Positions 44,945 through 52,119 of a DNA stretch of 64,000 bases are shown here, one piece after another; position 1 is the stretch's first letter; each line of letters starts with the position of its first letter. Below the pieces are notes generated by a model. It saw only the letters and a program-made list of their open reading frames with translations. It was not told the DNA's origin and did not search any database. This stretch comes from Mycobacterium sp. 050128. Its GTDB lineage: Bacteria; Actinomycetota; Actinomycetes; Mycobacteriales; Mycobacteriaceae. A program made the position numbers and the translations under genes. The DNA is taken from positions 2,232,001-2,296,000 of the forward strand of contig NZ_JAZGLW010000001.1 in the NCBI RefSeq assembly GCF_036409155.1, read 5' to 3'.

Positions 44945-46480
44945 GTGACCGTCGCTGGATCAGATGAGTCCGAGCAGGACCTGAACTCGCCCCGCGAAGA
45001 GTGCGGTGTATTCGGGGTTTGGGCCCCGGGCGAGGAAGTTGCCAAACTCACCTACTACGGCCTCTACGCGCTGCAGCATCGCGGTCAGGAAGCCGCCGGT
45101 ATCGCCGTCGCCGATGGATCTCAGGTACTGGTCTTCAAAGACCTCGGCCTGGTCAGCCAGGTATTCGACGAGCAGACGCTGGCGGCCATGCAGGGCCACG
45201 TCGCGATCGGGCACTGCCGCTACTCCACCACGGGCGATACCACCTGGGAAAACGCGCAGCCGGTGTTCCGCAACACCGCGGCCGGTACCGGGGTTGCCTT
45301 GGGTCACAACGGGAATCTGGTCAACACCGCTGAACTGGCCGCCCGTGCGCGCGACGCCGGGCTGATCGCCAAGCGTTGCCCGGCCCCGGCGACGACGGAC
45401 TCCGACATCCTGGGCGCGCTACTCGCCCACGGCGCGGCCGACTCCACCCTGGAACAGGCGGCGCTGGAACTGCTGCCGACCGTGCGCGGGGCCTTCTGCC
45501 TGACGTTCATGGACGAGAACACGCTGTATGCCGGCCGCGATCCCCATGGGGTGCGGCCGCTCTCGCTCGGACGCCTGGACCGCGGCTGGGTGGTGGCCTC
45601 CGAAACGGCGGCGCTCGACATCGTCGGTGCCTCGTTCGTCCGCGACATCGAGCCGGGTGAGTTGCTGGCCATCGACGCGGACGGGGTGCGGTCCACCCGC
45701 TTCGCCAACCCCACCCCCAAGGGTTGCGTCTTCGAATACGTCTACCTGGCCCGGCCGGACAGCACGATCGGCGGTCGCTCGGTGCACGGCGCGCGGGTGG
45801 AGATCGGCCGCCGGCTGGCGCGTGAACGCCCGGTGGACGCCGACCTGGTGATCGGTGTGCCGGAATCGGGCACCCCGGCCGCGGTGGGATACGCGCAGGA
45901 GTCCGGCATTCCCTACGGGCAGGGTCTGATGAAGAACGCCTACGTCGGGCGGACATTCATTCAGCCGTCCCAGACCATCCGCCAGTTGGGCATCCGGCTG
46001 AAGCTCAACCCGCTCAAAGAGGTGATCCGCGGCAAGCGGCTCATCGTCGTCGACGACTCGATCGTGCGGGGTAACACTCAGCGTGCGTTGTTGCGCATGC
46101 TGCGCGAGGCCGGCGCCGTCGAGGTACACGTGCGGATTGCCTCGCCTCCGGTGAAGTGGCCGTGCTTCTACGGCATCGACTTCCCGTCGCCGGCCGAATT
46201 GATCGCCAACGCTGTCGAGGACGAGGAAGAGATGCTCGAGGCGGTGCGGCACGCGATCGGGGCCGACACGCTGGGTTACATCTCGCTGCGCGGCATGGTC
46301 GCCGCGACCGAGCAGCCGGCCTCCCGGCTGTGCACCGCCTGCTTCGACGGCAAGTATCCGATCGAGCTGCCCAGCGAGACCGCGCTGGGCAAGAACGTCA
46401 TCGAGCACATGCTCGCCAACGCGGCGCGCGGTGCGGAGCTCGGCGATGTTGCGGCCGACGAGGTTCCCGTCAACCACTGA
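44945..46480 (+). CDS. purF: Amidophosphoribosyltransferase
   Basis: First committed enzyme of purine synthesis: PRPP plus glutamine to phosphoribosylamine. About 511 residues. A short propeptide (to EE) precedes Cys20 of CGVFGVWAPG, which becomes the N-terminal glutaminase nucleophile. The PRPP loop is VVDDSIVRGNTQRAL. The Fe-S cysteine set of the Bacillus type is visible (KGCVFEYVY, WPCFYGID, LCTACFDGK), so the enzyme should hold an oxygen-sensitive 4Fe-4S cluster. GTG at 44945 has AGGGAG upstream; the frame is open to 44855. TAAACT at 44901-44906 is a possible -10. Purine end-products inhibit the family. Confidence 0.96.
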   Translation: MTVAGSDESEQDLNSPREECGVFGVWAPGEEVAKLTYYGLYALQHRGQEAAGIAVADGSQVLVFKDLGLVSQVFDEQTLAAMQGHVAIGHCRYSTTGDTTWENAQPVFRNTAAGTGVALGHNGNLVNTAELAARARDAGLIAKRCPAPATTDSDILGALLAHGAADSTLEQAALELLPTVRGAFCLTFMDENTLYAGRDPHGVRPLSLGRLDRGWVVASETAALDIVGASFVRDIEPGELLAIDADGVRSTRFANPTPKGCVFEYVYLARPDSTIGGRSVHGARVEIGRRLARERPVDADLVIGVPESGTPAAVGYAQESGIPYGQGLMKNAYVGRTFIQPSQTIRQLGIRLKLNPLKEVIRGKRLIVVDDSIVRGNTQRALLRMLREAGAVEVHVRIASPPVKWPCFYGIDFPSPAELIANAVEDEEEMLEAVRHAIGADTLGYISLRGMVAATEQPASRLCTACFDGKYPIELPSETALGKNVIEHMLANAARGAELGDVAADEVPVNH

Positions 46481-46551
46481 CGGAATTCACACCGGATCCT
46501 TCAAAGACGTTTGATACCGGCGCGAAGCGCCTACCGGTAGCCTTTATCGCG

Positions 46552-47646
46552 ATGACGGATCCCGGAAAAAGCCCCGGAGAAGAACCGGGCAGCCAGGGCA
46601 TTACTTACGCATCGGCCGGGGTGGACATCGAAGCCGGTGACCGCGCGGTCGACCTGTTCAAGCCGCTGGCTGCGAAAGCCACCAGGCCCGAGGTGCTCGG
46701 CGGGCTGGGCGGATTCGCCGGATTGTTCGCGCTGCGTGGTGACTACCGCGAGCCGGTGCTCGCGGCCTCCAGTGATGGCGTCGGCACCAAGCTGGCGGTC
46801 GCGCAGGCGATGGACAAGCACGACACCGTCGGCCTCGACCTGGTGGCCATGGTGGTCGACGACCTCGTTGTGTGCGGCGCCGAGCCACTGTTCCTGCAGG
46901 ATTACATCGCCGTCGGCCGCACGGTGCCCGAACGAGTGGCAGCGATCGTCGGCGGTATTGCCGAGGGATGCGTGCGGGCCGGATGCGCGCTGCTGGGCGG
47001 CGAGACCGCCGAACACCCCGGCTTGATGGAACCCGACCACTACGACATCTCGGCCACCGGCGTCGGCGTCGTCGAAGCCGACGACATCCTGGGGCCGGAC
47101 CGGGTCAAGCCCGGCGACGTCATCATCGCGATGGGGTCCTCCGGGCTGCATTCCAACGGGTATTCCCTGGCGCGCAGCGTCCTGCTCGAGATCGACCGGA
47201 TGAACCTGGCCGGCTACGTCGAAGAGTTTGGCCGCACGCTGGGTGAAGAGTTGCTGGAGCCCACCAGGATCTACGCCAAGGACTGCCTGGCGCTGGCCGC
47301 CGAAACCCATGTGCGCACGTTCTGCCATGTCACCGGTGGTGGACTGGCGGGCAACCTGCAGCGCGTGATCCCGCACGGGTTGACCGCCGAGGTCGACCGT
47401 GGCACCTGGACGCCCGCGCCGGTGTTCGCGATGATCGCCCAGCGCGGCCGCATCGTCCGCGAAGAGATGGAAAAGACCTTCAACATGGGCGTCGGCATGA
47501 TCGCCGTCGTCGCACCCGAAGACACCGACCGCGCCCTGGCGATTTTGACCGCACGCCATCTGGGCTGCTGGGTGTTGGGGACCATCTGCAAAGGCGGAAA
47601 AGAAGGTCCGCGCGCGAAACTCGTTGGGCAGCACCCGCGGTTTTAG
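46552..47646 (+). CDS. purM: Phosphoribosylformylglycinamidine cyclo-ligase (AIR synthetase)
   Basis: ATP-dependent ring closure of FGAM to AIR, 364 residues. The family core ITYASAGVDIEAGDRAVDLF, ASSDGVGTKLAVAQAM, GLDLVAMVVDDLVVCGAEPLFLQDY (Gly-rich ATP site) and GLHSNGYSLAR are intact. ATG at 46552 is preferred; the frame extends far upstream through purF but only as shadow. TAGCCT ends 8 nt before the ATG, so a nearly leaderless mRNA from its own promoter is possible in addition to readthrough from purF, 71 bp upstream. A small hairpin (GGCGC-GAA-GCGCC, 46519-46531) lies between. Equivalent to Rv0809. Confidence 0.97.
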   Translation: MTDPGKSPGEEPGSQGITYASAGVDIEAGDRAVDLFKPLAAKATRPEVLGGLGGFAGLFALRGDYREPVLAASSDGVGTKLAVAQAMDKHDTVGLDLVAMVVDDLVVCGAEPLFLQDYIAVGRTVPERVAAIVGGIAEGCVRAGCALLGGETAEHPGLMEPDHYDISATGVGVVEADDILGPDRVKPGDVIIAMGSSGLHSNGYSLARSVLLEIDRMNLAGYVEEFGRTLGEELLEPTRIYAKDCLALAAETHVRTFCHVTGGGLAGNLQRVIPHGLTAEVDRGTWTPAPVFAMIAQRGRIVREEMEKTFNMGVGMIAVVAPEDTDRALAILTARHLGCWVLGTICKGGKEGPRAKLVGQHPRF

Positions 47647-47688
47647 GGGTTTGCGCCTACTGGGAACAACCCGACTGGGAACAACACT

Positions 47689-47713
47689 GTGCCGATGCAC
47701 GCGGCATCGGCAC
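47689..47713. terminator. Bidirectional hairpin terminator between purM and DUF3073
   Basis: GTGCCGATGC pairs perfectly with GCATCGGCAC across a 5-nt loop (10-bp stem) in the convergent gap. A tandem ACTGGGAACAAC repeat (47659-47670 and 47674-47685, 15-bp period) lies just before it. Confidence 0.6.
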
Positions 47714-47724
47714 GGGGGCAAGCT

Positions 47725-47904
47725 TTATCGGCGCCAGTCTTCTTCGCGATCCCAAAATTCGTCGGCGCCATCCAGTTCGCCGGATTCGTCCGCACCGGTA
47801 CCCGCCAGCTCGCGCTGAAGCCGATCGAAGTCGGTCTGCGGGGAGCTGTATTTAAGTTCTCGAGCAACCTTGGTCTGCTTTGCCTTAGCCCGGCCGCGGC
47901 CCAT
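47725..47904 (-). CDS. DUF3073 small charged protein (Rv0810c-like)
   Basis: Protein of 59 residues. The N-terminus is strongly basic (MGRGRAKAKQTKVARELKYSS) and the C-terminus strongly acidic and aromatic (LDGADEFWDREEDWRR), the pattern of the actinobacterial DUF3073 family. Function unknown; the basic head suggests nucleic-acid contact. ATG at 47904; the open frame reaches 47943 but has no ribosome site there. It is convergent with purM and shares a hairpin with it. Confidence 0.88.
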   Translation of the reverse strand: MGRGRAKAKQTKVARELKYSSPQTDFDRLQRELAGTGADESGELDGADEFWDREEDWRR

Positions 47905-47928
47905 GGGGGAACCCCCTCGCGCAATAAC

Positions 47929-47955
47929 GGAGCGGCCTAACAAGTAGGCGGCTCC
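47929..47955 (-). terminator. Hairpin before the DUF3073 gene
   Basis: GGAGCGGCCT and AGGCGGCTCC pair at 9 of 10 positions around a 7-nt loop, 25 nt upstream of the DUF3073 start and about 97 nt after the YgfZ-like stop. It could end the ygfZ transcript or act in the DUF3073 leader. Confidence 0.35.
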
Positions 47956-48051
47956 GATCTCTTGGTGTCGTTATTGTCCTACCAACAGCTTACCGTGCCT
48001 CGCGGATGAGCGTCGGTGCCCCCTGCCCGCCGTGTTGGACTTCAACGGACA

Positions 48052-49143
48052 TTATCTCGTCCCGCCCCGCAACCGCTCGACGGCAAGCCGTCCCGCGCCG
48101 ATCTGTTCGCTCGCCGGCAGCGAATCGGCGTCGATGGCCGCCGCCACAGCGCCCGCCGGGCCGGTCGCCAGTTCGGTGTCGGCGGGTATCCCGCGCTTGA
48201 GCAACGCCAGCGCGATCGGGCCCAGATCCACGTGATCGACGACGGTGCCCAGCCGTCCCACCGCACGCCCGCCCGCGAGCACCGCGTCGCCGGTCGACGG
48301 CCGGTCCACCGAGCCGTCGAGGTGCAACAGCACCAGCATCCGGGGCGGTTTGCCCAGGTTGTGGACTCGGGCGACGGTTTCTTGCCCCCGATAGCAGCCC
48401 TTGTCCAGATGGACCGCCCCCGCGCCGGGTCCACCGATCCAGCGCACCTCGTGCGGAATCGTGCGTTCGTCGGTGTCCAGGCCGAGGCGCGGGCGCACGG
48501 CCGCGACCCGATGGGCCTCGTAGGCCCATACCCCGGCCGGACGCACGCCGGCCTGCGCGAAGCGGCTTTGCCAGCCGGCCGAGTCACCCCGCGGCACCAA
48601 CAGGTCGAGTTCGATTTGGCCGGCCGAAGCGGGCATCCGCCGCACAAAGCCACCGCCGGCGAGCGGAACGGCGACCAGGTCGTCGGGCAGGGCGTTAAGG
48701 CCGAGCACGTCGAGCACCGCGCCGTCGCGCAACCGGGGGCCGATCAGTGACAACACCGCCATGTCGGCCGCCGCCGGGGTGACGTCCGACCAGAACACCA
48801 TCTTGCTCAGGTAACCCAGCAACGGTTCGCCGCGCCACGGTTCGGTGTCGAGGTAGGTGACGCCGCCAAGCTCGGTCTGCATCCAGTGGTCCTCGACCCG
48901 GCCCTGCCCGTCCAGGCTGAGATTCTGCGTGCTGGCCCCGTCGGCAAGTTCGCTGACGTGCTGGGTCGAGATGTTGTGCAGCCAGCTCTGCCGGTCCGCG
49001 CCGGTCAGGGTGAGCACCGCGCGGTGCGAGCGGTCCACCAGCACCGCGTCGGTTTCGGCCGCGCGCTGCTCGCTGAGTGGATCGCCGTAGTGCCAGATCG
49101 CGCCGGCGTCGGGCCCGGAATCGGGGGCGGGTACTGCCGTCAT
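48052..49143 (-). CDS. ygfZ: Folate-binding YgfZ/GcvT-like protein (Rv0811c-like)
   Basis: Protein of 363 residues of the YgfZ family, which uses tetrahydrofolate to help maintain or repair Fe-S enzymes. The diagnostic KGCYRGQE motif (DKGCYRGQETVARVHN) is present, with its Cys. The GcvT-like fold is seen in VLTLTGADRQSWLHNISTQ and the folate region. ATG at 49143 has AGGAG about 9 nt upstream. It is divergent from the PLP enzyme gene, 147 bp away, as Rv0811c-Rv0812 are. A role in keeping the 4Fe-4S PurF or other Fe-S enzymes active would fit but is only inference. Confidence 0.9.
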   Translation of the reverse strand: MTAVPAPDSGPDAGAIWHYGDPLSEQRAAETDAVLVDRSHRAVLTLTGADRQSWLHNISTQHVSELADGASTQNLSLDGQGRVEDHWMQTELGGVTYLDTEPWRGEPLLGYLSKMVFWSDVTPAAADMAVLSLIGPRLRDGAVLDVLGLNALPDDLVAVPLAGGGFVRRMPASAGQIELDLLVPRGDSAGWQSRFAQAGVRPAGVWAYEAHRVAAVRPRLGLDTDERTIPHEVRWIGGPGAGAVHLDKGCYRGQETVARVHNLGKPPRMLVLLHLDGSVDRPSTGDAVLAGGRAVGRLGTVVDHVDLGPIALALLKRGIPADTELATGPAGAVAAAIDADSLPASEQIGAGRLAVERLRGGTR

Positions 49144-49290
49144 GTGCGCTGCTCCTTTCCCCCGCAAGCGGGAGGTACCCCCACATCGCTCTTTTGCTCT
49201 GCATCGTCGCTAGCGCAGGTCACACGTCAACTCTACGGATCTGGGCGCGCCCGGCTGCAGCCTGCACGTCGGCGGCTAGGCTCAATCGGC

Positions 49291-50181
49291 ATGGCAGCCC
49301 AGACGGGTGTGATCGTCACCCTCGACGGTGAGATACATCCGCCCGGCACCCCGATCTTGTACGCCGACGATCTCGCGGCGGTCCGCGGTGACGGTGCCTT
49401 CGAAACCCTCTTGGTCCGCGACGGCGGCGCCTGTCTCGTCGGGCCGCATCTGCAGCGCCTGACCCAATCGGCCAAATTCATGGACCTGCCCGAGCCCGAC
49501 CTTCCGAAGTGGCGGCGCGCGATCGACATCGCCACCCGGGAGTGGGTGGCCGGCTCGTCTGCGGAAGCCGCGTTGCGGTTGATCTACAGCCGGGGTCGTG
49601 AGAGTGGTTCGGGGCCCACCGGCTACGTGATGGTCAGCGCGGTCCCGGAAAGGGTTGCCGTGGTTCGCCACAATGGGCTGGCGGCGATCACGCTGGACCG
49701 AGGATTACCCGCGATCGGCGCCGGCGAGATGCCCTGGTTGTTGGCTGGTGCGAAAACCCTGTCGTACGCGGTGAATATGGCCGCGCTGCGCCACGCCGCC
49801 CAGCGGGGCGCCGGCGACGTGATTTTCGTCAGCTCCGACGGCTACATCCTGGAAGGCCCGCGTTCGACGGTGGTGATCGCCACCGATTCGTATGCGGGCC
49901 CGGACAACAATCTGTGCCTGCTGACGCCGCCGCCCTGGTATCCGATTTTGCGCGGCACCACGCAGCAGGCGCTGTTCGAGGTGGCGCGCAGTAAAGGTTA
50001 CGACTGCGACTATCGGGCGCTACGTGTCGCGGATTTGCATGCCGCCCAAGGGATCTGGTTGGTATCCAGCATGACCCTGGCCGCTCGCGTGCACACGCTT
50101 GACGGTCGTCCGCTGGGTCGATCGCCGATGACGGAGGACTTCGCCCAGCTGGTCGACGCGGCGATCGTCAGTGATCGCTGA
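49291..50181 (+). CDS. Class IV PLP aminotransferase / aminodeoxychorismate lyase family (Rv0812-like)
   Basis: PLP-dependent enzyme of 296 residues, fold type IV, related to branched-chain aminotransferase and 4-amino-4-deoxychorismate lyase (PabC). The Schiff-base Lys is in AGAKTLSYAVNMAALR; DVIFVSSDGYILEGPRSTVV is the conserved phosphate-binding stretch. In M. tuberculosis this position is proposed to be PabC in folate synthesis. TAGGCT ends 8 nt before ATG 49291, giving an almost leaderless mRNA. It is followed by the small structured transcript and the TIR gene. Confidence 0.88.
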   Translation: MAAQTGVIVTLDGEIHPPGTPILYADDLAAVRGDGAFETLLVRDGGACLVGPHLQRLTQSAKFMDLPEPDLPKWRRAIDIATREWVAGSSAEAALRLIYSRGRESGSGPTGYVMVSAVPERVAVVRHNGLAAITLDRGLPAIGAGEMPWLLAGAKTLSYAVNMAALRHAAQRGAGDVIFVSSDGYILEGPRSTVVIATDSYAGPDNNLCLLTPPPWYPILRGTTQQALFEVARSKGYDCDYRALRVADLHAAQGIWLVSSMTLAARVHTLDGRPLGRSPMTEDFAQLVDAAIVSDR

Positions 50182-50194
50182 GCGCTGAATTGTG

Positions 50195-50223
50195 TTGTCG
50201 GCTCGCGCAGTGGCGGGTACGGT
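50195..50223 (+). promoter_or_regulatory. Promoter of a small transcript between the PLP gene and the TIR gene
   Basis: TTGTCG (50195-50200) and TACGGT (50218-50223) are spaced by 17 bp, close to sigma-A form. Transcription should start near 50230. The inverted repeat GTACGG/CCGTAC (50217-50232) overlaps the -10. Confidence 0.5.
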
Positions 50224-50229
50224 CGGCCG

Positions 50230-50406
50230 TACACAAGGAAGGAGGTGGTCCGCGAAATTGATAGCTTCATGGACATGTGAGGTGGCTACGCGCTAGCTGC
50301 ATGGCTTCCGAAGAGCTAGCGATTTACGCGCGCTGGCGAATTCCACGTAGCCACCCGGCCCCCGAGCTTCCCGGTCTGTCCAACCAGGAGCATGGCTCGG
50401 GGGCCG
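50230..50406 (+). ncRNA. Candidate structured small RNA (or RNA with a very short ORF)
   Basis: After the promoter comes a strong Shine-Dalgarno-like GGAAGGAGG, then a nested structure: GGTGGCTACG (50281-50290) pairs with CGTAGCCACC (50346-50355), and inside it CGCTAGC (50291-50297) pairs with GCTAGCG (50315-50321). It ends in a perfect 12-bp terminator stem, CGGCCCCCGAGC (50356-50367) with GCTCGGGGGCCG (50395-50406). Only tiny ORFs fit the ribosome site (for example TTG at 50258, 12 codons). The terminator also faces the convergent end of the TIR gene at 50424. Function unknown; it may act as a regulator or terminator complex for the TIR gene. Confidence 0.45.
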
Positions 50407-50423
50407 CTCCATGTCTTGGGCCG

Positions 50424-51965
50424 CTACTGATTGGATTTCGCGGCGATCTGCTCGGCGATCTTGCCCGCTTGGCCGGGAATGGCATTCGGCCCACACACCG
50501 TCACGTCGATGACCCTGGCGCCGTCCGCGTGCAGGACGTGGTGGCAGACTTTGACGTTGTCGCCCCGGGTGCGTTGTTGGGCGATCCTCGGTACGGTCCC
50601 GGTGACGTCCGCGAACGCCCAGTCATACCTGTTGCCATTGAGCGTCTCCGTGATCGTCTTTCCGGCGCAAGACCTCCACTTCTCCGCGGACGCCGCGACG
50701 AAAGCGCTCGCCTTCTCGGGCGAGGAGAATTCCGAGATGGTCTCGATGATCCGGTTCGGCGGGTCCTGTGTGGCCGTGTGCACGATGAGGCCGCCCACCG
50801 CGCTGAAGCCGCTGGCACCCTCGTATGCCGCCGCCACGGCGGGCTCATAGGTGCCGGCGCACGCCGGGTCGGTCAGTGTCCACTTGGGGCTGCGCAGCGC
50901 GATGATCTTGTCGCCGGGCACCAAGGTCGGGTCACCCACGATGGCGGCGATTTCGGGCGCACCGATCAGATAGGTTTGTAGCTTTGCCGCGTCCGCGGAC
51001 GGGCCCGAATTCGCCACCGTCGGTGCCGAATTGGAGTTCGACGCCGTCGGAGCCGGTTTGGTCTTGCCGCTCTGCGTGGTCATCACCACGACGATCGCGA
51101 TCGCGGCGATGACCGCGACTGCCGCGCCGCCGATGATCAGCAGCCGTTTGTTCGACCCGCCGCCGGCCGCGCCGCCGCTCACCGCGGTCGGGACGGTGAC
51201 CGCGTTCGCGCCGGTCGGTGCGGCCGCGGGAGTCGACGCCGCGGCAGCCGCCGGAGCCGCGGCAGCCGCCGGAGCCGCGGCATTGGCGGCGCCCCCGGGC
51301 GGACCATCCTGAGCCTCGATTTCGGCCAGCACGTTGTCGATTTCGCTTCGGGTGCGGTACGTGACGTCGTGTCGCAGGCGCAGCATGCGCAGCAGCTGCG
51401 CGATGTCGCCGCGCGCACTGGGGTCGTCGCCGTCCTCGTCGAATCCGGACCGTAGCTCGACCAACAGCTGGAGCTGCTGCTGCGGGCTCAGCTCCTTTTC
51501 GGCCAGGGTATTCCCCAGCCGGGTGATGTAGCCGAACGGCACCGGGGGCTCAGCTGGCAGCGGGTCGGGCAACGGCACGGGCTTGCTGCGAAGCGCGTGC
51601 ACGGCGGTGACCAACTGGATGCCGGCGTCCACGGTCGGTTCGCGGTAGTCGATGATCTGCAATGCGGCAAGGGGATTCACGCGCATGCTATCGACTTCAC
51701 CGATGCGAACCGGAAGGATCGGGCGACCCAGGGCCTGGGCGTAGCGCAGCTCCGCCTGGCTCGGCTTGGATTGCAGCCAGTTGCTCGACAGCGCGACGAT
51801 GAACACTTCACAAGCGCGGATCTGCTCGAGGATCTTGGCCCACCACGAATCGCCGCCACCGAGCTCCTGGTCGAACCACACCTGGTTCTGCCCGCGCCGA
51901 AGGGCGTTGGTCAGGGCGTCGACCCTCGACCGATCTTGGCTCGAGTAGCTGATAAACAGCGCCAT
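50424..51965 (-). CDS. TIR-domain protein with one membrane helix and a PknH-like outer sensor domain
   Basis: Membrane protein of 513 residues. Residues 1-125 are a TIR domain (MALFISYSSQDRSRVDAL...QVWFDQELGGGDSWW...CEVFIVALSSNWLQSKPSQAELRYA); Glu72 is at the place of the NAD-cleaving glutamate. A helical region (about 145-225) and an Ala/Pro-rich linker with an in-frame 18-bp repeat (51241-51276) lead to a membrane helix (274-295). The outer part (about 325-513) resembles the PknH kinase sensor domain, with four Cys (369, 433, 474, 491). AGGAGACTGCG precedes the ATG. It lies 154 bp after the RyR-domain gene on the same strand. Probable NADase signal producer; unproven. Confidence 0.85.
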   Translation of the reverse strand: MALFISYSSQDRSRVDALTNALRRGQNQVWFDQELGGGDSWWAKILEQIRACEVFIVALSSNWLQSKPSQAELRYAQALGRPILPVRIGEVDSMRVNPLAALQIIDYREPTVDAGIQLVTAVHALRSKPVPLPDPLPAEPPVPFGYITRLGNTLAEKELSPQQQLQLLVELRSGFDEDGDDPSARGDIAQLLRMLRLRHDVTYRTRSEIDNVLAEIEAQDGPPGGAANAAAPAAAAAPAAAAASTPAAAPTGANAVTVPTAVSGGAAGGGSNKRLLIIGGAAVAVIAAIAIVVVMTTQSGKTKPAPTASNSNSAPTVANSGPSADAAKLQTYLIGAPEIAAIVGDPTLVPGDKIIALRSPKWTLTDPACAGTYEPAVAAAYEGASGFSAVGGLIVHTATQDPPNRIIETISEFSSPEKASAFVAASAEKWRSCAGKTITETLNGNRYDWAFADVTGTVPRIAQQRTRGDNVKVCHHVLHADGARVIDVTVCGPNAIPGQAGKIAEQIAAKSNQ

Positions 51966-52119
51966 CGCAGTCTCCTAGGGTGAAGCGGAGCGAATCAACG
52001 GGAGCCGAAAGCCTGCCTGCGCGACCCGTACGCACATGCGCCGATACCGTATCAGTGTTGGGAGGCTTCAGGATGCGCAAATTTTCGGCGCGATTTTGGA
52101 CTCGGAGACGGGCGACCGT

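Noticed and set aside
46156..46551. Upstream extension of purM through the end of purF
   Set aside because: Overlaps the conserved C-terminus of purF; the family start is ATG 46552.
50277..50981. 234-codon plus-strand frame over the small RNA and into the TIR gene
   Set aside because: Reads through the terminator stem and then antisense to the TIR gene. Only the first part lies in free sequence, and it coincides with paired RNA stems.
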